Source: Molossus alvarezi
Taxonomy: Eukaryota > Chordata > Mammalia > Chiroptera > Molossidae
Direction of reading: 5' to 3'
Assembly: GCA_037176705.1 (NCBI GenBank)
Contig: CM073885.1
Coordinates: 89,891,001-89,955,000, forward strand
Length of the DNA stretch: 64,000 nucleotides
Under the pieces are notes generated by a model. The model was not told where the DNA came from, made no database searches, and saw only the letters and a program-made list of their open reading frames with translations. This document shows positions 50,038-62,000 of the stretch, in pieces (the stretch's first letter is position 1; every line of letters starts with the position of its first letter). The position numbers were made by a program, and so were the translations under genes.

Positions 50038-53000
50038 TCTCTCTCCCTCCCACTCTATCTGTGCAAAAAATGAAAAAATGTCCTCGGGTGAGGATAAAAA
50101 CAAAACAAAACAAAAAAAAAATAGTGCTTCTACTGTGTGATGGTCCACGTTGACATAGTGGGGTCCACTGGTCTGATGGATTCAGGTTGCTTGGCCCTAG
50201 CTGTTCCCTGCTGCCTCCTCCCAGAGAAGACCAGGGATCTTCCAAAATGGAGGAGCCTTCCAGCTGCGCAGAGAGAAGTGCCCTGACAATCCGCTTACCG
50301 GTAGCTGGCTGCTGCTCCCTGTCCATACCACGGGAGTTTCTGCACTGTTCATGGCTGCTCATCCACACTCACATCCACTCACCCTCTCTCACATTTGCTC
50401 ACTGTCACGCATCACCCTCACTCTGGTCCTGCCCACCATCTAAAAAGTCCTTTATTTAAAATGCAATTTAAGATCCTATCTTTTTTTACAAAAATGTTTA
50501 CTTACATGTATTATAGTTACAAATCTAAATTTAGTTTACTTTTCTACTTATAGTGTGCTTTCTCTAAATGAAGGTGTGTTTTTCTTTGCTTGTTTTTATT
50601 CCTATATTTTGCACATTATAAGATTAAATGTGTTTTCTTTATTTCTCCTCCAACCCCACTAAAGTGGTTTGGAAGTTACATACTCTCTTTCTGTTATTTT
50701 AGAATTTGTCCTTAAAAGATAAATACTTGATTTAATAATCTTAAGCAAAATGATGCTGCCCCATTACTACTACTTCAACAATACAAGTCCCTTAAAACAA
50801 TAAATCCAATAATATCCATTTTCATCTTACAGATTAATCTTTCACTAATATTTTAATTATTTAAACCATATAACCAAAATTTAGTTCTTTTTTTAATGGC
50901 CAATGTGCACTTTTCTTTATGCATGTTCTTACCATTCCTATGTTCACTGCTGCTTCTTGTACCTTCCTTTTTCTTTCTAGGTTCAATGTCTTTCTATCTT
51001 AAATATGTATTTTATTAATCTCTTTAGGAATAAGGTAAATTGTCCCCATATGTCTTTCTTTCTTTTCTCTCACTCTTGAATGATAGTGTAACTAGTTGTG
51101 TGACGTTATTACCTTGGCTATCTGTTTTTATTGTTGACGTTACTGAAATCACTGCTTTCAGCATAACTGATGCTCATTTTCACAATGTCTTTTTATTTTC
51201 TATTTTTCTTTATTTTTTAGTCCTCACCCAAGACTATGTTTTTATTGATTTTTAGAGAGAGAGGGAGACAGAGAAACACTGATGTGAGAGAAACATCTAA
51301 TAGTTGCCTTATGACCAGGAATCAAATCTGCAGCCTTTTGGTGTATGGGATGATGCTCCAACCAACTAGGCCAACCGGCCAGGATTTAAGCAGCATTTAC
51401 TATAATATTGCCCTGCCTCCATCCTATTTATTAATATATGTTAATTAATATTAAATATATGTTCAAGTTCTCTTATTATTTTAACTTTCCCAAAACCTTC
51501 TTTTCAATCTCTCTTCGTTACTAACAAATCTTCATATTCCTCTTCCAGATCACTTTTTTCTTCAACTGTTGGGCATTTAACAATTACTAATGTTCATTTC
51601 CATGATCATCATTTCCTTTTTTCTTGTCCTCCCGTGGGTTACTTGAATTTTTAAATTCCATTTTTATCTATAGTGCTCGTGAGTGTATCTCTTTGTATGT
51701 TTTAAAATATATATATAAGTTTGCTAGTAAAATAATTTATAAGTCTTAGTTCCCTTTAAGTTCTTTTGCCTTTCAGTTTTATAATTTCCTAAGTATTTCT
51801 CCACATACATTTTGAACCATTTTTGACTCAATTATGAAACATAATTTAGAAAACTTACAAGAGAAGAAAACATGCTTTTATTCTTTTTACTTTCTTTCTG
51901 ATGGTCCAATATTATACCTTTAATGATTCGCTTTCTGCTTCAAAAAATTCTTATAGGCATTATTTTAGGGTAGGTCTGCTGGTGACAAATTCTATTAGTT
52001 TTGCTTTAGACAAGAATGTCTAGATTTCCTCTTCATTCTGCTGTGTTGTTCCTTGGGTCATGAGATCTCTAGCTGGTCTGTTTTCATCTCTCCACCTTTC
52101 ACTTTTCTTATGCTTATTTTATATATAATGTTCAGGGTTTTTAACTGTACTTAGCAAAAGGAATAGAGAGAAATGTGTCTATTCCATGTTATCCAGAACT
52201 GAAGTCTGTGATCACTTTTCAACATAGAAGTGTTATTTTTAAATGTTTTCTTTTTTAAATCACTCCACTAATACTCTATCTCATTCAGTATGTTTTGTTA
52301 TTTAAATCCTTGAGTGCTATTCCCAATACTTGATTTTTTGGATGTTTGTGTGTTTTGTCTTTTATTGGGAACTTCTTTAGCATTCTCATTAGGCCCAAGC
52401 TGTAGAAATTTCCCAACAGAGCTACTATGTATTTGCTTTTACCTGGCACTCTACAAGTGCTATGAATTCTAAAAAAACCCAATTACTTTGTTAATGTCTT
52501 TGCTTCATATGGGGGTACATACAGGATGCTAAGCCAAGTTTATGCAAACTCATGGTTCTGATTTCATAGGGTAACTTTTGCATTTACTTGTTTCTGACAT
52601 CCACTGGGACTCTTTACTTATGAGGTCAAGTATAATATTTAAAAGATTATTGTGCCTAGACAGTGTGGCTCAGTGTCGGCCTGTGCACCGAAGGGTCTTT
52701 GGTTTGATTTGAGGTCAAGGGCACGTACCTGGGTTGCAGGTTCAATCCCTGGCCTCAATATGCGGGAGGCAACCAATCAATTTGTCTCTCTCACATTGAT
52801 ATTTCTCTCTCTCTCCCCCTCTTTCTCCCCCTCTCTCCCTTCCACTCTCTACAAATCAATGGAGAAATATCCTCAGGTGCGGATTAACAATAACAAAAAA
52901 GATTATTGCTATATGATTTTTATATTTTACATAGAAGGGAGGGATAACTCTTCAGCTTTACTCTTGCCCTCTTCATCTTGATCTGTCTAATTCCTATTTA

Positions 53001-56000
53001 TCACTCAGTTTTAATTTAAACACTAGTTATATAGCTAGGGAAGACCTCCCTGACATTTAGATTAGTCATATCTATTACAACAAAACAAAACAGAAGAAAT
53101 AAACAATGATGAATTCCTCGACTTAGAAATCTGAAAAATCCATCTGTAGATATATGAACTAGTTGGGGAAATAAATGTTGTGTACATCGATCTCATTAAG
53201 AGATATACTTCAAGTAAATTTAAATAATCACTTCAAATAAATTTTAATAAAATATAGTATAAATAAAAATTTATACTATATTAGGTTATTCTGTGTATTA
53301 ATCATGATAAGAAAATAGTACTGCTTAAGGGCGAAAGCTATACTTCTTTTAATACAATTTGTATCACAGAGTGAGTTCTTTCAATGTACTTTCATTATAG
53401 ATTTGACCCTAAAACCATGCAAATATTTTACATAACTTTTTTTAAAAATAAAATTTTAATAAAAACCCACTAAAAATAAAAATGAAAAAAGAAGCCCTGG
53501 CCAGTATTGCTCAGTGGTTAGAGCATTGGCCTGCAGACCAATGAGTCTCGGGTTCAATTCCGGTCAAGGGAATATACCTCAGTTGCAGTTTGTCCCCAGC
53601 CTTGGTTGGGTTGTGCAGGAGGCAACTAGTTGATGTGTCTCTCTCACATCAATGTTCTCGCTCTCCCTATCCCTCTCTCTCCCTTCCTCCCACTCTATCT
53701 GATGATAAATGGAAAAATATCCTCAGGTGAGGATTGGAAAAAAAAAAAAAAAAAAGGGACAAAAGTATACCCAGTTAGCAGTATAACAACACAGAAAATA
53801 ACTATTACAAATGACTTTAAAACACAGTAATCTGACAGTACAACCCTAGAATAAAAATAGAAAAACAATTTTAACCTATTTTCAATACTATTTGTTATTG
53901 GTGATAATGTTGGTATCGTTATTCTGAGACTATTGTTTATAAAATGTGGAGTAAGTGAAGTGAGTAGTTATTTCATATTCTAATGCTCCAGTGATTTTGA
54001 AAACTGGGATTCTCAACATGGGACAGAGAAAAAGTTAAACATCTTGTAGTAGTAGTGAAGTTGAAGTATCAGTATAAACTCATGATGTATTTTATCTTAA
54101 AAAACAAAAACAAGAAAACCCCTCCATTTTCTAATTTTGGTCTACTGAGAAGGCCTGGAAACTAGGACCAACCTGGCAAAAATAAGCATCCCTAGCATTC
54201 AGACTGTGGTTTTGAAATGCATTTCCCATTCAAAGAAACAAAGGTCCATTAGGGTAGAGTGACAAAAAATGAAACTGAAACACATTATTATACCATATAG
54301 CAAGATGGCTATCAAAGACCATTAGGGGTCAACATCAAAGAAACAACATAAAAAGGCTTATACTGGCCAAAGATGAGACACTTTGAACTTTAGTATAGAT
54401 AATAACTGTAACAGTTTCAACACAAGTACATTTAAATCTATGGATTAATGATATTAAAATAAAAAAACAAAAACACCTGATCACTCTTGAGATAACATGA
54501 TGTCTGATAATAGCTTGAAAATAATACTGGAGTCAATAAGACGGGTAGGATGGATGAACAAGACTGACTACAGGTTGACTGATATCGTTTGATATGGGTG
54601 ATGATTACATGAAAAGCATTCTGCCTACTTTTGTATATATTTTGTTTTTCATTATTAAAAAAAAAGAAGAGTATAAGGACATATATAAGTTTTCAAATTT
54701 CTTTCAACGTATTATTGGAACAAAAAGTTTGAAGACCAGTGTTCCAAGCTAAAGAGCAAGAATCACATCTACCTTGTTAATCAAAGAATGCTCAGTACTC
54801 ATGACCCACCAGACATGTGCTCAATATATAGTTATTAAATGAATGAGTAGAGATAAAATAGCTGGCTTAAGCGGTATGGAATTTTTAAAATAATTTTTAT
54901 TTAGAAAAATAATTATAAATTCAGATGGTGATTACTTTTTCTACATGAGCATCATATATTTATGTAGTTCTTTTTTTTTTTTAATTTATTTTTTTTTATC
55001 CTCACCTGAGGACACTTTTCAATTTTTTATTCAGGTAGAGTGGGAGGGAGAGAGAGGAACAGAGAGAGAGAGAAACATCGATATGAAAGGAACACATCGA
55101 GTGGCTGCCACCCACACGACCGACCAGGGCCGGGGACAAACTGCAACCGAGGTACGTGCCCCTAGCGGGAACCGAACCCGGGTCTCTCCGGACCGCAGTA
55201 TTTATGCAGTTCTATATAGAATGGTCAGAACAGTAATCATCCTTAACAGGTTAGTTTTAAAGAATTATTTTAAAATGACATTTGAAATTTTTATCAAATA
55301 TATCTCACACTATAAGACAATTAACATGTAATTTGAGTGAATCTTTCACATATAAATAACTTACCTTTCAAAAGGTGCTTGGACTCTCTTAATTACATGG
55401 TGAGTAAGTATGTCTTTTGCCAATATATATTTATCACTTAACGATGTTATAAGTCTTAGACATCCAATAAGTTCTAGGTAGTTATAGCATTCATTCATAA
55501 CTGAGTTTAAGTCAGCTACATTTGTTGCAGTATTTACCTGTAATGAGGAAAATATATCTAGTTTCCACTTTCACTTGTGAATGGTATTTGTATTTCAAAT
55601 GACACATTTCTTTAAACTCAATTCTTGAGTATACCAGAATGGAGTGAGAGTATATCAAGTATTATTTTTCTAGAATAAATATCTGACAATCCAGTTTAAT
55701 AAACAATGTATATTTCTGCTTTCAAGATACCATGAGTATAATGCCACCTTAAGGAAATTACTTACATAAAAGGCAATAATTGACATAGAACAGTTACATA
55801 GCACTAGAGGCAAGAGATGACCTGAGATTTCTGAAAAAGAAAGAATATCAGCTGAGACTTACTTAGATGAATACAATCAAGAGTATTTCAGGGAGCAGCA
55901 TAAACAAAGAAATACTTGACCATTTATGTGACAGACACCTTCATACAGCTTAGCTCTTGAACAAAGTTACAGAAGAAAGATAAAAATACGAGGGAGCCAA

Positions 56001-59000
56001 TAGTCTATTGAATGGAAAATTTCCTTGCTATTTCTTCTTTCCAAAAAACTCTTCTCCCAAAGATTTACATGATTCCCTCATTCATTTCAGATCTCTGCTG
56101 AAATCTGCAAAGTTTTTCCTGACTACCCAGTTCCAAATACTACCTTTATATTCTGTCAGAGACTAATGGTTGAATATAGATTGCCTCAACCTCTCAAACC
56201 CACCACCCTAAGTTTTAGCTGGGCACAGAGCCAAACTCTCCTTGCAGCTAGATGGGGTCACATGTGACTAAAGCTACCCAGAGGGATGTGAGTGAAAATG
56301 TGTCAAACTTCCCAGCATTCTACTTCCCCTTTCTCCCTAAGAGCAAGCTTTAGCCATGTAGATGCAGACACTATCCTTAGTAATTACATAACAATGAGGG
56401 GATGGAATCCAATTCCCTGGATGACTAGGTATATCACAATTATACCTCTAAACTATGAGTCATTTCTGTAAAACTCAGATAGCATTTTATGTTCTGTGGG
56501 ACATATGTCTGTCACCACTACTTAACTCTGCAATGTAGTGTGAAACAATCACAGACATAATATAACGAATGGGTGTGTTGTTTCAATAAAACTTTATTTA
56601 CAAAGAGGCAGCAGGTCCTACTTAACCTACAGCCATGTTGTCAATCCCTACTCCTAAAATCTAGACAACAGATTTTAGAGAGAAATAAATATCTGCCATT
56701 TCTTTGAGACATTGTCTTTTTGGGTCTCAAGTTATTAGCAGCTTAGCCTAACCTGTAACTTATTATACCCTAAGCAGTATCTATCTCCTTTCTCATATTG
56801 TTTTTTTTTTTTCTTTTTCTTTTTTTTTTTTTTATCCTCACCCGAGGACATTTTTTTTTTTTTCATTTTTTTGTTCAGGTAGAGTGGGAGAGAGAGGAAC
56901 AGAGAGAGAGAGAGAAACATCGATGTGAAAGGAACACATCGAGTGGTTGCCACCCGCACAACCGACCAGGGCCGGGGACAAACTGCAACCGAGGTACGCG
57001 CCCTTAGCGGGAACCGAACCCGGGTCTCTCAGGACCGCAGGCTGATGCTCTAACCGCTGAGCCAAACCGGCCAGGGCTCTCATATTGTTTTTTATTTTAT
57101 TTATTTATTTATATATTTTTTGGTTAATCCTCACCTGAGGATATTTTTTTCCATTGATTTTTAGAGACTGGGAGGGAGGGAAGGAGAGAGAGAAAGAGAA
57201 GGGGGCGGGGAGAGAGAGAAACACCGATAAGAGATATATCAATTGACTGCCACCTGAACCCACCCCAACCAGGCCAGGGACTGAATCTGTAATCTAGGTA
57301 CATGCCTTTGACCAGGAATCAAACCCGTGACCCTTCGGTGCGAGAGCTGGCACTCTATCCACTGAGCCACACTGGCCAAAACTATTCTGTTTTATTTTTA
57401 TAATACATTTAACTACACGATGGCAGTTTTCCCTTGAATAACACGGTTTCTTCTACTGTGTGCATCCCCTTATATGCCGATTGTTTTCAATACAATCAGC
57501 TCTCTGCACCCATGGGTTTTGCACCAGCAAATGAGGAGGACTAACAGCACGCACTATTCTGCACCATTTTATATAAGAGATTTGAACATTTGCAGATTTT
57601 GGTATCCTGCAGGGTGGGGTGGGGGGAGATCCTAGAACCAATCCCCCATGGATACCAAGGGACAACTGTAGTTAAGTTTTGGGGGAATCAAAAATTATAT
57701 GAGGATTTTTGCCTGGGCGGTGTGGGTCAGTGGATTGAACATTGTCCCATGGACTGAGTGAGAGGTCCCAGTTGGATTGCCATTCAGGGCACATGCCCGG
57801 GTTGCAGGCTTGATCCCCAGTGGAAGGTGTGCAGGAGGCAGTCGACTGGTGTTTCTTTCTGAAATCAATGTTTGTATCTCTCTCTTCTTTCTCTTTCTCT
57901 AAAAAATCAATAAAAACATTAAAAAAAAAAAAAAAGAAAGGTGTTGAATGCGAAGATCTAGCTCCCCAGATTATCAGGTATCAACAAGCTAACTTGGGAG
58001 AGTGGTGGTGGTAACAGAAACCTCTCTCTAAGAAGTTAAGAAATCCATAGGAAAAAGGAAGTGAGACAATAAAGTTGGGCTTAACAAAATTAAGCCTAAC
58101 TTCATTACCCAAGTCACATAGCTTATAATTTCTAGTTATTTCCATTTAAAATCTGATGTGTAAGCATTTGCTTTTAACCATGAAAATATACTGCTTATTA
58201 ACTGAGACAATGGCTGGATAAGAGTAGGCTTAAGTAGGAGGGAGGTTAAGGGAAGAAAAGCAGCTTTCATTATCTCAGTTTCCAAATCAGTAACATGTAA
58301 ACAATGATACTTATATACCATATGGTAACTAAATTAAGCTTGTGCATGTGAGAAGTGCAGTACAAGGCTAAATAAATGTTAACTACTGTTTGGAGAGAAC
58401 ACTGAGTCTCCTCACTTGTTTTTATATTGAAAAAATTCAGTGGGTCTTTCTCTTAATCTAGCACTCATATCTCCCTATAGGAGGAAGTCGAAATTTTCTG
58501 ATTGGTAACCTAAACTCTTGCTCTCTTCAGATCCACTGCCTGCAGGAAAGCATACTTTCTTATGCTCTCTACATGCAACAAGAACCTGCCTTATAATGTT
58601 TCTGGCAGGGCAGATAAATCCACATAGCTCTCAGAAAAGTTAGCAAGCCATTTTGACCACATTTTGAAGTCACATAATCCAATTTGTTTTATCAAAATAA
58701 AACCTAGCACTTTGTTCTCTAGTTGTCTGAGCTTTACATTGATCTTTTAATTGGCTGTGAACTTTGCTGGTAAATAGAAATATTGACATCCCTCTACTAC
58801 TCCACAGAGTATTATTATTCTATTGGAGATCCAACATTTATATTCAAATCCACGTAGAATGTAGTCCTACATTTTAATAAACATGCACATTTCTTACCCT
58901 GATTAAAATCTGTGCCACATCAAAGTCTGAAACATCATCTAAAACCGGTAAGGTATTTTCTGGTCCATAAACAAGGCAGTTAAACAAGGTTTTAGAAAAG

Positions 59001-62000
59001 AAACCAGGTGAAGGACCACCATGAACCAAAGAAATGGCAAGCATTTTGCCAGCTTCATAGTAAAGATTCTCCTTCACAGCTGTAAATAGAAATACATCAA
59101 ATATACTTTTAAAAATTATAATCATCATATATAATGAATACATATATAGTAAATAAAAAGTATAAGCATTAGATAAATGGAAAATAAAAATTCATAGACA
59201 CTATAATGTATAAAATATAGATTTCACCTAAAATATACAAAAAATTTTTTCTGAATACAAAGTAATAACCTATTGCAAAAAAAATATACAGAAACTCTTT
59301 AAAAATCCATCTATAATCCTAGCACCATAATAACCAATGTACACACTTTAGTATATTTGTGTCTCATGTGTATATAAATATATACATAGTCAGACTTCTT
59401 CTTTTATCAACTTATTACCCTGTACATTCTTTATATTATTCAAAATTATTGAAATCTACTACAGTTAAGGAATGCATTAAGATTAACTTTCAGATGTGCA
59501 GCAATATAAACCATCCCTTTATTACTGGTACCATCGATAAGTTACATTATATAATCAGTATCTATTTACATATTGTTATTTATATATCTTTGATTATTTG
59601 ATTAACATATATTAGGATAGATATAGTATTAGCGGTTCAAAGTATATGAACATTTTTAAGGCTGTTGATATACAGTGCTAAAGTATGTTCCAAAATGACA
59701 CAAATTTAATCTTACCATGTAACGTTTTCAATATTTTTTATATTTCCATTTAAAATGTTTTAGCTACTTTAAGTCAAAAGGACATCATGTAAAATTTCCT
59801 TTATTTTTTTCTAAAAATTGTTCAAAGCAACTTATTAGTGATCAACATTAACAATACTTGAAATAATAATATCTCCTCAACAATAACTTTATAAGCTATG
59901 TATCAGCAGTCACATTTTACAGATGAAGAAACTGAGATCCAGAGAGGCTACATAATTAATCTAAGAATATAAAACCACTTAAGTGATGTGTACAAATGAA
60001 TTCAGATTTTGGGACTTAAATTCATACACTCTCCACTGTACCAAAACTACCTTCAGTTAACATTATTGATTAATTTGGATGTTTTTTAAAGGGAGTTTAG
60101 AATTAGACTATGTGTCCTGTAGATAGTACAAATGATCCTTGGAACTTTGTCAATTATTTCAATAATGCTTCAGGTAACAGGAAGTTCTAGGGAACACAGG
60201 AAGAAATTAAAACTGAATGAAATAAGTCTTCTCACTGTTTTGAATTTCCTATTACAGCAAAAGTGGTATAAAAGCTCCTAAAAAAGAATGCTTGAATTAA
60301 CCAGTGTTTTGAGATGCCTGTTTTAATCATATTAACTCATCACCAGAAAAAAAGACAAAAAAAGTTTCATATACATAGCTGCATAGAAAAAAATTCTTGA
60401 AAGCAAAAGTACATTTAAAAAATCTATTACGCCCTGGCCAGTTTGGCTCAGCGGTTAGAGCGTCGGCCTGCAGTCCGGAGAGACCCAGGTTCGGTTCCCG
60501 CTAAGGGCACGTACTTCGGTTGCAGTTTGTCCCCGGCCCTGGTCGATCGTGCGGGTGGCAGCCACTCGATGTGTCCCTTGACGTCGATGTTTCTCTCTCT
60601 CTCTCCCTTCCTCTCTCCTCCTCCCACTCTATCTGTACAAAAATGGAAAAATATCCTCGGGTGAGGATAAAAAAAAAATCTATTACATGTGGACTAGAAA
60701 ATTATGTTATAACAATCCTAGGTTGTGAAGAAACATGCCAACCGCAAATTCCAAATATCTGAACAAGGACTCAGATAACCATCCATCCCATTTGGCCACT
60801 CTATTCAAACAAAATTAGAATAAAAATACATTTTTAAGAACTTAGTTAATTATGGAATCACTGTGAGTAGAATATTGCTATAAAGAAATTATGAACATTC
60901 TTAAAATGTTTCACTAAAAATTTTGCTTTTAAAACTATCACTCCCCCACTTCTTTTTTTCTGTGATTTTTATCAGTATACATTTCAACTACATGTATTGA
61001 GTATCAATTCTAACCATCTATCTCTTCCTTTACACATGGTATACGCGGTATGAACAATAATAAATAATTACCTTGAGAATTTAGGGTCAAGTTCTTTGAC
61101 ACGGACCCTTCAAACAATGGTGAGTTCTCAAGATGTTGCATTAAAAGAGTTAGGAATTCTTGCTTTGATCCAGGATGCTCTATTCCAAAATTATCATTTT
61201 CATGAACATATACAACTTCAATTGTGTATGAAGGATTAAACTTTTGATTTCTGAATCCATTTAAGGCACTATTCCAGATATCAGCTTTGTTGATATATAA
61301 TCTTTTAGTTTTCTTAATAATTTGAAATCCTAGCTCTATAATTATTGTTGAAATGTCTCTTCTAAATTTGTTGCCTTGCCTATAAAACATGAATTTAAAC
61401 ACAGAGGTAAGGACTCTAAAATACATTATGGGACACGGCAGTATACAGTAAAAAACAAACAAACAAACAAACAAAAAATTTAAAGTAAGTTCTTCCCACC
61501 TCCCATCCAAAAAGCAGACAATTGCTGTCACTGGACCCCAAACCTCAGTTCAAAATTCTTGATTCTCTCTCCCTAATCTTCTACCAAATTAAAATAATCT
61601 AATGTCATAAATGATTTATGAGAATGTCGATAGATGATTATCGTAAATTTGATCAATTCAGCAGATTTAGGTATAAGACTCAGAAGCTCAAACTCTCACC
61701 TTTCTGGCCAATAGCTACAACACTTACTTAACTGTATCTTATTTCATGTTTACTAGATCCTTTAAAAATAGAGCAAACACAGTCTCTGCTTACTATACGA
61801 GAGAACTATAATTTTAAGAAATTACAATGCAATGCATTTTAATCATAAAAAAGTAATTAATTGGTAGAACTAATATTATAAACAGAATTCACAACCATTT
61901 AAGTAGTACTTTTCAGTCTGTACCAGTAATTCTCAAAGTGTGGTCCCCGACCATCAGCAGCAGCATCTGGAAACTTACTAGAATGCAAATTCTGAAGCCC

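Larger units (their letters stand above)
45712..50455 (-). mobile_element. LINE-1 with large ORF2 deletion
   Basis: A minus-strand L1 in the 15.3-kb G2E3 intron (same strand as the gene). From right to left: GC-rich, CTG-rich 5' region (49122-50455), ORF1 remnant (48225-49121), ORF2 remnant (45930-48173) and 3' UTR ending near 45712. ORF2 has lost the stretch from its reverse-transcriptase motif A to near its C-terminus. Two VES copies are inserted. The outer edges are approximate and no TSD was found. Confidence 0.9.

Noticed and set aside
49280..50140. Long Leu/Cys-rich open frames on the plus strand
   Set aside because: They are the reverse side of a CTG-rich L1 5' region and a VES SINE with (CT)22, not host genes.
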